A DNA stretch of 64,000 nucleotides, taken from contig NZ_JAHWZX010000011.1 in assembly GCF_019351405.1 (NCBI RefSeq), forward strand, positions 57,759-121,758, given 5' to 3'. The notes under the pieces were generated by a model, which was not told the DNA's origin, made no database searches, and saw only the letters and a program-made list of their open reading frames with translations. This stretch comes from Stakelama flava (GTDB lineage: Bacteria > Pseudomonadota > Alphaproteobacteria > Sphingomonadales > Sphingomonadaceae). The translations under genes were made by a program, and so were the position numbers. This document shows, piece by piece, positions 17,414-26,411 of the stretch (positions are counted from its first letter, which is position 1; each line of letters opens with the position of its first letter).

Positions 17414-18745
17414 ATGACAAGCGTTGATACTCATGCGGCGGCGGATCGGCCCGCGCGCCTTCCCTGGTATCGCCACCTTTATATTCAGGTGCTGATCGCG
17501 ATCATCATCGGTGCGCTGATTGGCAATTTCTGGCCTTCGGTCGGCGAATCGCTCAAGCCGCTGGGCGATGGTTTCATCAAGCTTGTGAAAATGGTCATTT
17601 CGCCGATCATTTTCCTTACCGTCGTAACCGGTATCGCGGGGATGGGCGAATTGCGCGGTGTCGGCCGCGTGGCGGGCAAGGCGTTCGCCTATTTCCTGTT
17701 TTTCTCCACACTGGCGCTGTTCATCGGTCTTGTGGTCGGTGAACTGGTTCAGCCGGGCGCTTCGATGAACGTCGATCCGGCGACGCTCAACAGCGATGCC
17801 ATCGCGCATTATGCCAGCGAAGCGCACGAACAGACGATCAGCGGCTTCATACTGGCGATCATCCCCAATACGTTGATAAGCGCGCTGACCGACGGCAGCA
17901 TCCTGCAAACGCTGTTCGTCGCCATTCTGGTCGGGATCACGCTGACGCTGATCGGCGCGCCGGGCAAGCCGGTACTTGCGGTCTTTGAATCGGCCAATGT
18001 TCTCGTCTTCCGGCTGGTCCATCTGCTGATGCTCGCCGCGCCCGTCGGCGCGTTCGGCGCGATCGCCTTTACCATCGGCAAATATGGCGTCGGCACGCTG
18101 TTCAGTCTCGCCGCGCTGGTCGGCACCTTTTACCTGACCTCGCTTCTGTTTGTGATCATCGTCCTCGGCACGGTGGCGCGGCTCGCCGGTTTTTCGATTT
18201 TTTCGCTGATTTCCTATCTGAAGGCCGAATTGCTGCTGGTGCTGGGAACCTCTTCTTCGGAAGCGGCGCTGCCCGCGTTGATGGAGAAGATGGAGGAGGC
18301 GGGGTGCGAACGCTCGGTCGTCGGTCTGGTCGTTCCGACCGGCTATTCCTTCAACCTCGACGGCACCAACATCTACATGACGCTTGCCTCGCTGTTCATC
18401 GCGCAGGCGACGGGCATTCACCTGTCGCTTGGCGAGGAAATGCTTCTGCTCGCCGTCGCGATGCTGAGTTCAAAGGGCGCGGCGGGAGTCACCGGGGCGG
18501 GGTTCATCACGCTGGCCGCGACATTGTCCGTGGTCCCGTCGCTGCCGGTGGCGGGCATGGCGCTGATCCTGGGTGTGGACCGCTTCATGAGCGAGTGCCG
18601 CAGCCTCACCAATTTCGTCGGTAACGCCGTTGCCTGTGTCGTCGTCGCGCGCTGGGAAAAAGCGCTCGACCATGACCAGTTGGCGCAAACGATCGGCGGC
18701 AAGGCCGGCCGTAACGGCCCGATAAAGCAGGGAGAGAAAGCATGA
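17414..18745 (+). CDS. dctA: C4-dicarboxylate/H+ or Na+ symporter, DctA type
   Basis: 443 residues from the ATG at 17414, which follows GAGGGGAGAAGA; the upstream frame from 17327 has no ribosome site. It is a DAACS-family transporter: [19 protein letters not shown], the serine-rich reentrant loop [19 protein letters not shown], the substrate/ion motif [15 protein letters not shown], and the second hairpin [19 protein letters not shown], ending [21 protein letters not shown]. These match DctA (succinate, fumarate, malate) rather than glutamate GltP, but specificity is by resemblance. It overlaps the secreted esterase gene by 4 bases and leads a three-gene operon with a porin. The sensor/regulator pair DctB/DctD lies convergently 2.6 kb downstream. 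Confidence 0.9.
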   Translation: MTSVDTHAAADRPARLPWYRHLYIQVLIAIIIGALIGNFWPSVGESLKPLGDGFIKLVKMVISPIIFLTVVTGIAGMGELRGVGRVAGKAFAYFLFFSTLALFIGLVVGELVQPGASMNVDPATLNSDAIAHYASEAHEQTISGFILAIIPNTLISALTDGSILQTLFVAILVGITLTLIGAPGKPVLAVFESANVLVFRLVHLLMLAAPVGAFGAIAFTIGKYGVGTLFSLAALVGTFYLTSLLFVIIVLGTVARLAGFSIFSLISYLKAELLLVLGTSSSEAALPALMEKMEEAGCERSVVGLVVPTGYSFNLDGTNIYMTLASLFIAQATGIHLSLGEEMLLLAVAMLSSKGAAGVTGAGFITLAATLSVVPSLPVAGMALILGVDRFMSECRSLTNFVGNAVACVVVARWEKALDHDQLAQTIGGKAGRNGPIKQGEKA

Positions 18746-19752
18746 ATTTGCGAAAGGCGGTGCTCGGCGCGCTCGCGGCGATTGCCGCATGTTTCGCCGC
18801 GCAAGGCGCAAGCGCGCAGACGGCAAGCGATGACGGCGCGAACGTCGTCAATCTGTGGCCGGGCGATGCGCCGGGGCGCGGCAAGCCGTCGGGGCCAGAG
18901 CATGTCGGCGTCGAGGGCGCGGCGCTGGGCGCGGTTTCCAATATCACCGTCCCGCGGATGAAGATTTACAGGCCCGCCAATCCCAATGGCACGGCGGTGC
19001 TCATCATGGGCGGCGGCGGATATTTTCGGATCCAGATCGCGCATGAAGCCATGCCCGCCGCGCGCTGGCTGATGGCGATGGGCGTGACGCCAGTGGTTCT
19101 GTATTACCGCCTGCCTGACGATGGCTGGTCCGCCGACGCGCCGATGCAGGACGCGCAGCGCGCGATGCGGCTGCTGCGTTCGAAAGCGGAAGAGCTTGGC
19201 ATCGATCCCGGCGAAATCGGCGTAATGGGTTTTTCGGCCGGGGCACATCTCGCCGCGATGACCGAAACCACCTATGACAAGAAATGGTATAAGCCGGTCG
19301 ATAGTGCCGACACGCTTTCGTCACGGCCGGACTTCGCCGCGCTTGTGTTCCCGGTCATCACCCTAAAAGCGCCCTACGACACGTCACGCAGCAAGACCGA
19401 GCTTGTCGGCGACAGCACTGATCCGGCGGTGCTCGAACCTTATTCGCCCGAACTGCACGTCACGAAGAATACGCCCCCGACCTTCCTCGCACAGGCCGAA
19501 GATGATCCGATTGCCGATCCGCATCACAGCATGATCATGTTCGACGCGCTGCAAAAGGCGGGCGCGCCGGCGGAACTGCATATTTTCCAGAATGGCGGGC
19601 ATGGTTTCGGGCTTGGCGCGCCGGGGACGCTGCCATCGGCATGGCCGCGCCTGTTTACCGCATGGGCAAAGCATAACGGGTTTCTGGGCGCGCCCGCACG
19701 CGCCGACGGGGCAACGGACAATAACAACGAAGCCGACGAGGAGGAGGATTGA
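18742..19752 (+). CDS. Secreted alpha/beta-hydrolase (esterase), coupled to dctA
   Basis: 336 residues with a Sec signal ([25 protein letters not shown]). Same family and layout as the esterase at 590-1594: NLWPGDAPG opening, [11 protein letters not shown] oxyanion strand, [11 protein letters not shown] nucleophile elbow, [12 protein letters not shown] acid region and NGGHGFGLG His. It overlaps dctA (ATGA at 18742) and the porin gene (TGATG at 19750), so transporter, esterase and porin are made together. This suggests the esterase frees a small carboxylic acid that the porin and DctA then take in. The substrate is not readable; a choline ester is also possible given the dyads in the promoter. 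Confidence 0.8.
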   Translation: MNLRKAVLGALAAIAACFAAQGASAQTASDDGANVVNLWPGDAPGRGKPSGPEHVGVEGAALGAVSNITVPRMKIYRPANPNGTAVLIMGGGGYFRIQIAHEAMPAARWLMAMGVTPVVLYYRLPDDGWSADAPMQDAQRAMRLLRSKAEELGIDPGEIGVMGFSAGAHLAAMTETTYDKKWYKPVDSADTLSSRPDFAALVFPVITLKAPYDTSRSKTELVGDSTDPAVLEPYSPELHVTKNTPPTFLAQAEDDPIADPHHSMIMFDALQKAGAPAELHIFQNGGHGFGLGAPGTLPSAWPRLFTAWAKHNGFLGAPARADGATDNNNEADEEED

Positions 19753-21251
19753 TGTCCATACGGGGAAAACAGGCGCTGGCCATGGCGGTAAGCGCGATCG
19801 CGGTGGCGGCTGCCACGCCGGCGTCGGCGCAGGATTCAGCGGACGTGAAGGAACTGATTTCGCTGGTGAAGAAGCAACAGGCGCAAATCGCCGATCTTCA
19901 AGCGCGACTGGACCGGATGGAGGCGAAACAGGCCGGAGCACCGGTTGCCAGCGCCGCCGCCGCCCCGCCCGCCAAGGCGCCCACACAGGCCGAGCAGCAA
20001 CAGGCGGCGATCGATGCCCAGGTGCAAAACGCAATCTCCGACAGCCAGTCGGGCGAGGTAGAGACGATCAAGGCGCAGCTTGCCCAGATGGCGGCGAATA
20101 ATGAGCGCAGCGTCGATGTACGCTGGCGTTCGGGTGGCCCGGAATTCGAATCGAAAGACGGGTTTTTCACCTTTCGCCCGCGCGGCGATTTCCTTGCCGA
20201 TTTCTCGACCACCTGGGGCTCGCAATTCGACGAGCGCAACATTACCGGCACTGAAATCCGCGATGTTCGCTTGGGAATGGAAGGATCGGTCGGAAAGATC
20301 GGGTACAAGGTCGATGTCGGCTTCGATCACAATGACGTGCACCTGAAAGAAGCGTACCTGTCCTATAACACCACGCTTTTCGGCAACACGACCGAATTTT
20401 ATGCCGGTCAGCGGCTGGAGGATCGCTCGATCGACGGTTCGACCTCGAAGCGTCGTATTCCGTTCATGGAGCGTAACGCGGTTGCCGCCGTCGGCGCGCC
20501 AGAGGTCGGTTTCTTCAACATGGGTCTCCTCGCCAAGATGGTGGGGCCGAGCTGGCATATCTCGGTTTCGGCGAGCGGGGACGGCGCAGGCAATACCGGT
20601 GATGAATCCGACAGCTATGCGTTTTTCGTGCGCGGCCACTGGAACCCGGTCAAAAGCAATGCGGGGTTCGTCCATCTGGGCGCATGGGGCTGGACCGAAT
20701 ATCTGGGCTCGGACGCCGACAGCATCAACGAATTTCCTGATATCGCACAGCACTTCAATACAAACCTTCACGTATCGGCGAGTTCGATCGACGGCACTGT
20801 TCGCGACCACGCATATGGCGTGGAAGCGGGCGGGGTGTTCCACAATCTGTACGCTTTCGGCGAATATACCGATCGCTTCATCCGCGCGGTCGATGACCCC
20901 AGCGTGCATCACAAGGCCTATTCGGTTTATGGCGGCTGGATGATAACCGGCGAAGATCCGTCCTTTTCGACGCGATCGGGCATATGGGGATCGACCAAGG
21001 TAATTGATCCCGTCACTTCCGGGGGGACGGGGGCGTTCGAACTGGCCGGTCGCTATGATGATTATGATTTCAGCGATGAAGCCAGGGGCGGGATCGGCCA
21101 TAGCTGGACGCTGGGCCTGAACTGGTATCTCAACAACTGGTCGCGGATCATGGTGAATTATGTCCGCTGGCACACCGACAATCAGGTCAGCGCCGAGAGC
21201 GGCCCCGACAATGGCAATTCGGTGGGCGTGCGGACGCAGGTTTCGTTCTGA
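19752..21251 (+). CDS. Outer-membrane porin, OprO/OprP-like
   Basis: 499 residues. The ATG at 19752 shares bases with the previous stop and follows GAGGAGGA. A signal peptide (MAVSAIAVAAATPASAQ) leads into a short coiled coil (VKELISLVKKQQAQIADLQARLDRMEAKQ), an Ala/Pro linker, and a beta-barrel of the phosphate-selective-porin family with FTFRPRGDFLADFSTTWG, EIRDVRLGMEGSVGKIGYKVDVGF and a terminal aromatic strand ending VRTQVSF. The coiled coil probably supports the trimer or peptidoglycan contact. Family members pass anions; given dctA in the same operon, a dicarboxylate role is as likely as phosphate. Confidence 0.85.
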   Translation: MSIRGKQALAMAVSAIAVAAATPASAQDSADVKELISLVKKQQAQIADLQARLDRMEAKQAGAPVASAAAAPPAKAPTQAEQQQAAIDAQVQNAISDSQSGEVETIKAQLAQMAANNERSVDVRWRSGGPEFESKDGFFTFRPRGDFLADFSTTWGSQFDERNITGTEIRDVRLGMEGSVGKIGYKVDVGFDHNDVHLKEAYLSYNTTLFGNTTEFYAGQRLEDRSIDGSTSKRRIPFMERNAVAAVGAPEVGFFNMGLLAKMVGPSWHISVSASGDGAGNTGDESDSYAFFVRGHWNPVKSNAGFVHLGAWGWTEYLGSDADSINEFPDIAQHFNTNLHVSASSIDGTVRDHAYGVEAGGVFHNLYAFGEYTDRFIRAVDDPSVHHKAYSVYGGWMITGEDPSFSTRSGIWGSTKVIDPVTSGGTGAFELAGRYDDYDFSDEARGGIGHSWTLGLNWYLNNWSRIMVNYVRWHTDNQVSAESGPDNGNSVGVRTQVSF

Positions 21252-21299
21252 TCACCTGCGTGAATTTCCTGCCAAAACGATAGCGAGGGGAGGGCATCG

Positions 21300-22667
21300 T
21301 CAGTCGGTGTCCTCCCGCCTTCGCGTCGACTCTCCGCGATACCGGCCGGGATCGATGCCGTGTCTTGCCATCTTGTCGTACAGGGTTTTGCGCGGCAGTT
21401 GCAGCATCGCGGTAACCGCCTTGATATCGCCCCCACAATGATCGAGCGCTTCGCGGATAAGCGATGCTTCGAACCGCTCTACCCGCTCGGCAAGCGTCGG
21501 CTGCCCGTTCTCACCGACCGGTCCGGCATCGGGCCACAGCCCCAGCGCCGCGTTGAAGGCGAAGTTACGAAGCTCGCGTACATTGCCGGGCCAGTCATGT
21601 TCGATCAGATGACGCCGGATGGCGTCGTCGAGCATGAAATCGCGCTGCCCGGTCTGTTCGATCGCGGCGTCGAGGAAATGCGCGAACAACAGCGGAATAT
21701 CCTCACGCCGGTCGCGAAGCGGCGGCACGCGCAACCGGGTGACGTTCAGACGGTAGAACAGGTCCTCGCGAAGCCGGCCTTCGCGTACCAGTTCCATCGC
21801 GTCGCCCTTGGCCGCGGCGACCACGCGCAGATCCACTGCTCGCGGCGCGCTGCCGCCCAGGGGCAGAACTTCGCGTTCTTCGAGCACGCGGAGCATTTTC
21901 GCCTGCACCGCCGGAGTCATAGAATCGATTTCATCGAGGAACAGGGTGCCGCCGTTCGATCGTTCGACATGCCCCTGCCGTTCCAGCCGCCCCTGTAACA
22001 GCACGCCCTGTTCGTGCCCGAACAGTTCCGCCTCCGCCACGCTTTCGGGCAGCGCCCCGCAATTGACCGCGACGAAGGGCTTTCCGCGACGCGGCCCCTG
22101 ACGATGCAGCAGCAACGCAACCAGTTCCTTGCCGGTGCCGGTTTCGCCCTCGATCATCACGTCCAGGTCAGCGCGCGCGATCTGGCCGATCGTTTCACGA
22201 AGTCGCACCATCTGCCGCGTTTCGCCGATCAGCGGGCTGTCGCCATGATCGGCGGCGGCGCGCAATCGCCGGTTCTCCATCACCAGCGCCCGCGTTTGAA
22301 GCGCACGCCGCGCCGCGGCGACAAGCTGTTCGCTGGCAAAGGGTTTGGTCAAAAAGTCGAAAGCGCCGTCACGGATCGCGCCCACCGCCATCGGCACATC
22401 GGCGTGGCCGGTGATCAGGATGACGGGGATCGCCTCGTCCAGCGCGCGGATACGGGCGAAGAATTCCAGTCCGTCGATTCCCGGCATGCGGACATCGGTC
22501 ACGACCACGCCCGTGAAATCGGCGTTGATTGTCCGCAACGCCGATTGCGCGTCGGCAAAGGCGCGCGTTTCCAGCCCCGCAAGATCGAGCGCCTGCACAT
22601 TCGCTTCGCGAAGTTCCGCATTGTCGTCGATGAAGAAGACCATGCCTTCGCGGTCGGTGTCGGTCAT
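21300..22667 (-). CDS. dctD: DctD-like NtrC-class response regulator with altered sigma-54 contact loop
   Basis: 455 residues: receiver (about 5-120, phospho-Asp in VVVTDVRMPG), AAA+ domain (about 145-370) and Fis-type HTH (GGDIKAVTAMLQLPRKTLYDKMARHG). Walker A GETGTGKE and Walker B GGTLFLDEID are intact. The GAFTGA loop that touches sigma-54 is not: the segment after FGHEQG reads VLLQGRLERQG. Reading the same bases one frame over (minus strand, about 22006-21976) gives AVTGAAGT, so a +1 and a -1 indel about 24 bases apart appear to have replaced the loop while keeping the total length. If real, the protein cannot activate sigma-54 in the usual way. It overlaps dctB by 4 bases. A sequencing error pair is the main alternative. 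Confidence 0.85.
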   Translation of the reverse strand: MTDTDREGMVFFIDDNAELREANVQALDLAGLETRAFADAQSALRTINADFTGVVVTDVRMPGIDGLEFFARIRALDEAIPVILITGHADVPMAVGAIRDGAFDFLTKPFASEQLVAAARRALQTRALVMENRRLRAAADHGDSPLIGETRQMVRLRETIGQIARADLDVMIEGETGTGKELVALLLHRQGPRRGKPFVAVNCGALPESVAEAELFGHEQGVLLQGRLERQGHVERSNGGTLFLDEIDSMTPAVQAKMLRVLEEREVLPLGGSAPRAVDLRVVAAAKGDAMELVREGRLREDLFYRLNVTRLRVPPLRDRREDIPLLFAHFLDAAIEQTGQRDFMLDDAIRRHLIEHDWPGNVRELRNFAFNAALGLWPDAGPVGENGQPTLAERVERFEASLIREALDHCGGDIKAVTAMLQLPRKTLYDKMARHGIDPGRYRGESTRRREDTD

Positions 22668-24424
22668 GCCTGTTTCAGCCTCAGTTCGAATGCCGCGCCC
22701 CCTAGCGGAGACGGTATGATATACAGCTCGCCACCGAATTCACGGGCGATATCGCGCGCGATCCCCAGGCCGAGGCCAAGCCCCTTTGGCTTGGAGGTCA
22801 CGAACGGAGTAAAGACATCGCTGGCGATTTCGGGGGCGATGCCCGGACCATTGTCTGCAACGATGATGGAAGGGGTGCCGGTGACGATAATCCGGATCAC
22901 CGGCCCATTGGTCGTTTCCAGCGCCTGAATTGCGTTCTGGATCAGGTTGACCAATATCTGTTCCAGCCGGATCCGGTCGGCGGCAACGGCGATACTGGTG
23001 TCGGTATCGACCTGTTCCAGCGCGATCGACGCGCCCCGAACCGCGTCGCCGATCAGCAACAATGTTCCTTCCACCACTTCGCTCAACTGTACTGCGCCGA
23101 TGGCGGGGGTGCCGCGCCGGGCGAATGCGCGCAATTCGGCGGTTATCGCGCCGATGCGCTGCGTCAGCGCCACGATATGGGCGATGTTGCCCGCGACCTT
23201 GTCCCGCGCGCCGCGATCGAGAAACGCTCGGGCATTCTCGGCAAAGGTGCGGATCGCGGCGACCGGCTGGTTGATCTCGTGCGCAACGCCGGCGGTAATC
23301 TGACCGATCGAACCGAGCCGGTTGGCCTGTGCCAGTTCCTCGCGCGCCAGACGATAGCGGTGATCGGCTCGTGCCCGTTCGCGCGACTCCGCTCGCAACT
23401 GGTCGTTTGTCTCGGTCAGTTCGCGGGTGCGAAGCGCCACCTGTTGCTCCAGCGCCTGACGCGCGGCGCGTTGCAGCGATCGCCGCTCATGGGCGCGGAA
23501 AACCAATCCCGCCACAAGAAGCGCGGCTGCAAAGGCGATTCCCAAGGCAAGCCGGGCGAGCGCATGCGCCGAACGCTTCTCCCGGTCGAGCGGCTGATAA
23601 TTGATCAAACGCCCGTCGAGCAGTGGTACAGAAACCTGCGACGCCATATAGGCATGATCGCCTATACGGGTTTCGCCGTTGCCGTTTGTGGCGATGTCGA
23701 GCGGCGGCCCCGCTCCTTCGCCGAACTGGCGGGTCCTGCGGATGATCGACCGGACGGGTTCGGACAGCGGCGTCAGCGAACGGAAGTGCCAGTCCGGGCG
23801 GCTGGCGATGATGACCACGCCATGATTGTCGGCGACTGCGGTGATGCCCGGCTGTGCGGCCCATATCGCTTCGAGTGCCGCGAACTCCACCTTTACCACC
23901 AGAACGCCCAGCGGACGCTTTCCGTGATCAACGCGGGCCGCGATATACAGACCGGCGCGGCGGCTGACCGTGCCGAGCGCGAATAATTGCGCGCCGCCGC
24001 TTTGCATCGCGCGTTTGAAATAGGGCCGAAAGCCGTAATTCTGCCCGACGAAGCTGTCGGGAGAACCTGCATTGCTGGCCGCGATGGTCATTCCCGTCCG
24101 ATCGATCAGGTAGATCGCCGCGGCATCAGTGCGTCTTGCAAGGCTGGACAGCGTGTCGTTCAGCCGGGCTATCCGGTCGGGGCGGTGCTGCTGAAGCACT
24201 TCGGTCACATCGGGATATTCAGGTATCACGACGGGCAGAAGCTGAAATTTCTGCAACTCGCTGCCAAGCAGGCCCGCACGCAGGATCGCCGCCTGATGCG
24301 CGCTTTGTTCAGCCCTTTCGCGCGCCCGCTGATCCGCCCATCGATCGGAAAGCCATGCCAGACCGGACAGCGCGATCAGCGCGGCTGCAAGCGACAATAA
24401 GAGGATTCGGCGGTCGCGCGTCAC
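22664..24424 (-). CDS. dctB: DctB-like C4-dicarboxylate sensor histidine kinase
   Basis: 586 residues. An N-terminal membrane helix (ILLLSLAAALIALSGLAWL) and a second at about residue 290 (LALGIAFAAALLVAGLVF) enclose a periplasmic double-Cache/PAS sensor as in DctB. A coiled-coil region (LEQQVALRTRELTETNDQL) follows, then HisKA with the phospho-His in QITAGVAHEINQPVAAIR. The HATPase region has NLIQNAIQAL (N box), IIVADNGPGIAPE (G1) and TSKPKGLGLGLGIA (G2). The frame starts with a GTG at 24424 with no clear ribosome site. Its stop overlaps the dctD start, so sensor and regulator are coupled. The neighbouring operon led by dctA is the obvious target. Confidence 0.9.
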   Translation of the reverse strand: MTRDRRILLLSLAAALIALSGLAWLSDRWADQRARERAEQSAHQAAILRAGLLGSELQKFQLLPVVIPEYPDVTEVLQQHRPDRIARLNDTLSSLARRTDAAAIYLIDRTGMTIAASNAGSPDSFVGQNYGFRPYFKRAMQSGGAQLFALGTVSRRAGLYIAARVDHGKRPLGVLVVKVEFAALEAIWAAQPGITAVADNHGVVIIASRPDWHFRSLTPLSEPVRSIIRRTRQFGEGAGPPLDIATNGNGETRIGDHAYMASQVSVPLLDGRLINYQPLDREKRSAHALARLALGIAFAAALLVAGLVFRAHERRSLQRAARQALEQQVALRTRELTETNDQLRAESRERARADHRYRLAREELAQANRLGSIGQITAGVAHEINQPVAAIRTFAENARAFLDRGARDKVAGNIAHIVALTQRIGAITAELRAFARRGTPAIGAVQLSEVVEGTLLLIGDAVRGASIALEQVDTDTSIAVAADRIRLEQILVNLIQNAIQALETTNGPVIRIIVTGTPSIIVADNGPGIAPEIASDVFTPFVTSKPKGLGLGLGIARDIAREFGGELYIIPSPLGGAAFELRLKQA

Positions 24425-24508
24425 GGTATGACGATAGGATGTCGCGCCGGGAAGGGGAACCGCGCGCGATCCGAATCGCCCATCGGCTTCAGAAAATCGG
24501 ACTCTCGA

Positions 24509-26317
24509 TCATTCCTCGTCCGGATAGGGACCGACGCCGCCGGATGCGATAAACCTGTCGATATGCTCGTTCAGGACGGGCAGGGGGACCGATCCAAGTT
24601 CGAGCACCGCATCGTGAAAGGCGCGGATATTGAATTTCGGGCCAAGCGCCTTTTCCGCCTTGGCACGATCCTGACGGATGGCCATTTCGCCGAGATAATA
24701 AGACAGTGCCTGGCCGGGCCATGCGATATACCGGTCGACCTCGGTCTTTATCTCATGATCGGCAAGGGCGGTGTTGTCGTGCAGATATTGCTGCGCCTGT
24801 TCGCGGCTCCAGCCCATCGAATGAATACCGGTATCGACGACCAGTCGGGCGGCGCGCCACATCTGATAGCTCAACATTCCGAACCGTTGATAGGGCGTCT
24901 TGTAAATCCCCATTTCCTGTCCGAGCCATTCGCAATAAAGCGCCCAGCCTTCGCCATATGCGGAAATATAGCTGTTCTGGCGAAAAGCGGGCAAATCCTT
25001 GTTTTCGGCAGCCAGCGGCATTTGAAAAGCATGGCCCGGCGCGCTTTCATGCAGAGTCAGCGCCGGCAGCGAATATAGCGGACGGGACGGGAGGTCATAG
25101 GTGTTGACCAGATAGATACCCGGCCCGCCGCGCCCGCCAGTATAATAAGGAGCGATATCGGCAGGCACCGGCACGATCGCGAAGCGGCTTCGCGGCAGGC
25201 GCCCTATCCATTTGCTCGCTACGCCATCGAATTCCTTTGCGATCCATGCGGCATCCTTCAACAGCTCTTCGGGCGTCTTGGCGTAGAATTGCGGGTCGGT
25301 GCGCAGAAATTGGAGGAATTCAGGCAAGGTGCCGGTAAATCCGGCATCCTTCATCGTCTTCAGCATTTCGGCATGTATTTCAGCGACCTGATCCACCCCG
25401 ATCTGGTGAATTTGCTCCGGCGTCAGGTCGAGCGTCGTGAACTCCCTGATCTTCGCACGGTAATAGGCTTTTCCATCCGGAAGGTCCGCCGCTGAAATCG
25501 ATGGCTGCGCATTGGGGATATATTCATCGCGTAGAAAGGCGAGCAGCTTTTTATGCGCCGGGATCACCGATTGGCGAATTGCCCTTGCCGCCGCTTCGCG
25601 CAGTTCCGTCTTGTCAGCATCCGGAATGCTGCCCGGCATGGTTTCGAACGGTTTGTAAAATACGCTGTCTTCCGGCTTGTCGATGTCGATGACGGAGCTG
25701 ACGGTGTCGTCGCGTCCCTGCAACGTGATCTTCGGGGGCGTGAAACCGCGCGTCAGGCCGGCGCGCATATTGGCGATCTGCTGATCGAAATAGCGCGGCA
25801 TGTCACCAAGCTGGGCGATATAGTTTCGATAATCCTGTTCATCGGCGAACGATTTGCGCGCCGTTCCCGCAAGGTTGCCCCAAAAGGAGGTGTCCGACGT
25901 TAACGGCCGCTGATAATCCTTGAACTTCTGCTGATTGATGAGGACGTCGATCTGCGCCTTATATACATCGTAGTTAATCTGGTTTTCGGGCGACAGCGCG
26001 CTTCTATCAATCGCGTCCAGCGCCTTGGCCACGCTTTCCCATTTCGTCAGTCGCGCCTGCTGCGCCTCTGGAGAGACGTCGGGCAGTTCAGCGCTGATTT
26101 TCGATCCGGCGCTATCCTCATCATCGGCAAGCTGGGTCTGTCGCCAGCTCCATTCGGCCGAATAGATTTTCCTGAACGTGATATCAGCCGCGGCTTCGGC
26201 TCTCGAACCGCTGCATGCGCAAGCGGGTTCGTCCTGTGCCGCGTGCGACGCGGCCCATGCATGGTGGCTCGTCATTGCCAATATGCCTGCGGCTCCGAGT
26301 AGAATTGATCGGCGCAT
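24509..26317 (-). CDS. DUF885 family exported protein (putative peptidase)
   Basis: 602 residues, signal MRRSILLGAAGILAMTSHHAWAA; GGGGGC precedes the start. DUF885 motifs: TLHESAPGHAFQMPLA (HExxPGH-type), SAYGEGWALYCEWLGQEMG and DTGIHSMGWSREQAQQYL. The family is thought to be zinc peptidases. A GTATAC-family operator (26347-26358) lies 30 bases upstream, tying the gene to the hydroxyproline block. Here a peptidase able to handle imino-acid-rich or glycosylated peptides would make sense, but this is inference. Confidence 0.8.
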   Translation of the reverse strand: MRRSILLGAAGILAMTSHHAWAASHAAQDEPACACSGSRAEAAADITFRKIYSAEWSWRQTQLADDEDSAGSKISAELPDVSPEAQQARLTKWESVAKALDAIDRSALSPENQINYDVYKAQIDVLINQQKFKDYQRPLTSDTSFWGNLAGTARKSFADEQDYRNYIAQLGDMPRYFDQQIANMRAGLTRGFTPPKITLQGRDDTVSSVIDIDKPEDSVFYKPFETMPGSIPDADKTELREAAARAIRQSVIPAHKKLLAFLRDEYIPNAQPSISAADLPDGKAYYRAKIREFTTLDLTPEQIHQIGVDQVAEIHAEMLKTMKDAGFTGTLPEFLQFLRTDPQFYAKTPEELLKDAAWIAKEFDGVASKWIGRLPRSRFAIVPVPADIAPYYTGGRGGPGIYLVNTYDLPSRPLYSLPALTLHESAPGHAFQMPLAAENKDLPAFRQNSYISAYGEGWALYCEWLGQEMGIYKTPYQRFGMLSYQMWRAARLVVDTGIHSMGWSREQAQQYLHDNTALADHEIKTEVDRYIAWPGQALSYYLGEMAIRQDRAKAEKALGPKFNIRAFHDAVLELGSVPLPVLNEHIDRFIASGGVGPYPDEE

Positions 26318-26346
26318 GAAACGTGCCCCCTATTCAGCGCGTGATA

Positions 26347-26358
26347 GTATATCGTATA
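26347..26358. promoter_or_regulatory. GntR-type operator upstream of the DUF885 gene
   Basis: GTATATCGTATA; on the other strand it reads TATACGATATAC, sharing TATACGATAT with the sites at 31151, 36866 and 44720. Confidence 0.5.
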
Positions 26359-26411
26359 ATTATAATTTGGAATGTTTGCAAGTGCGGCGTTTACGATGGC
26401 GGCGAACGCCT

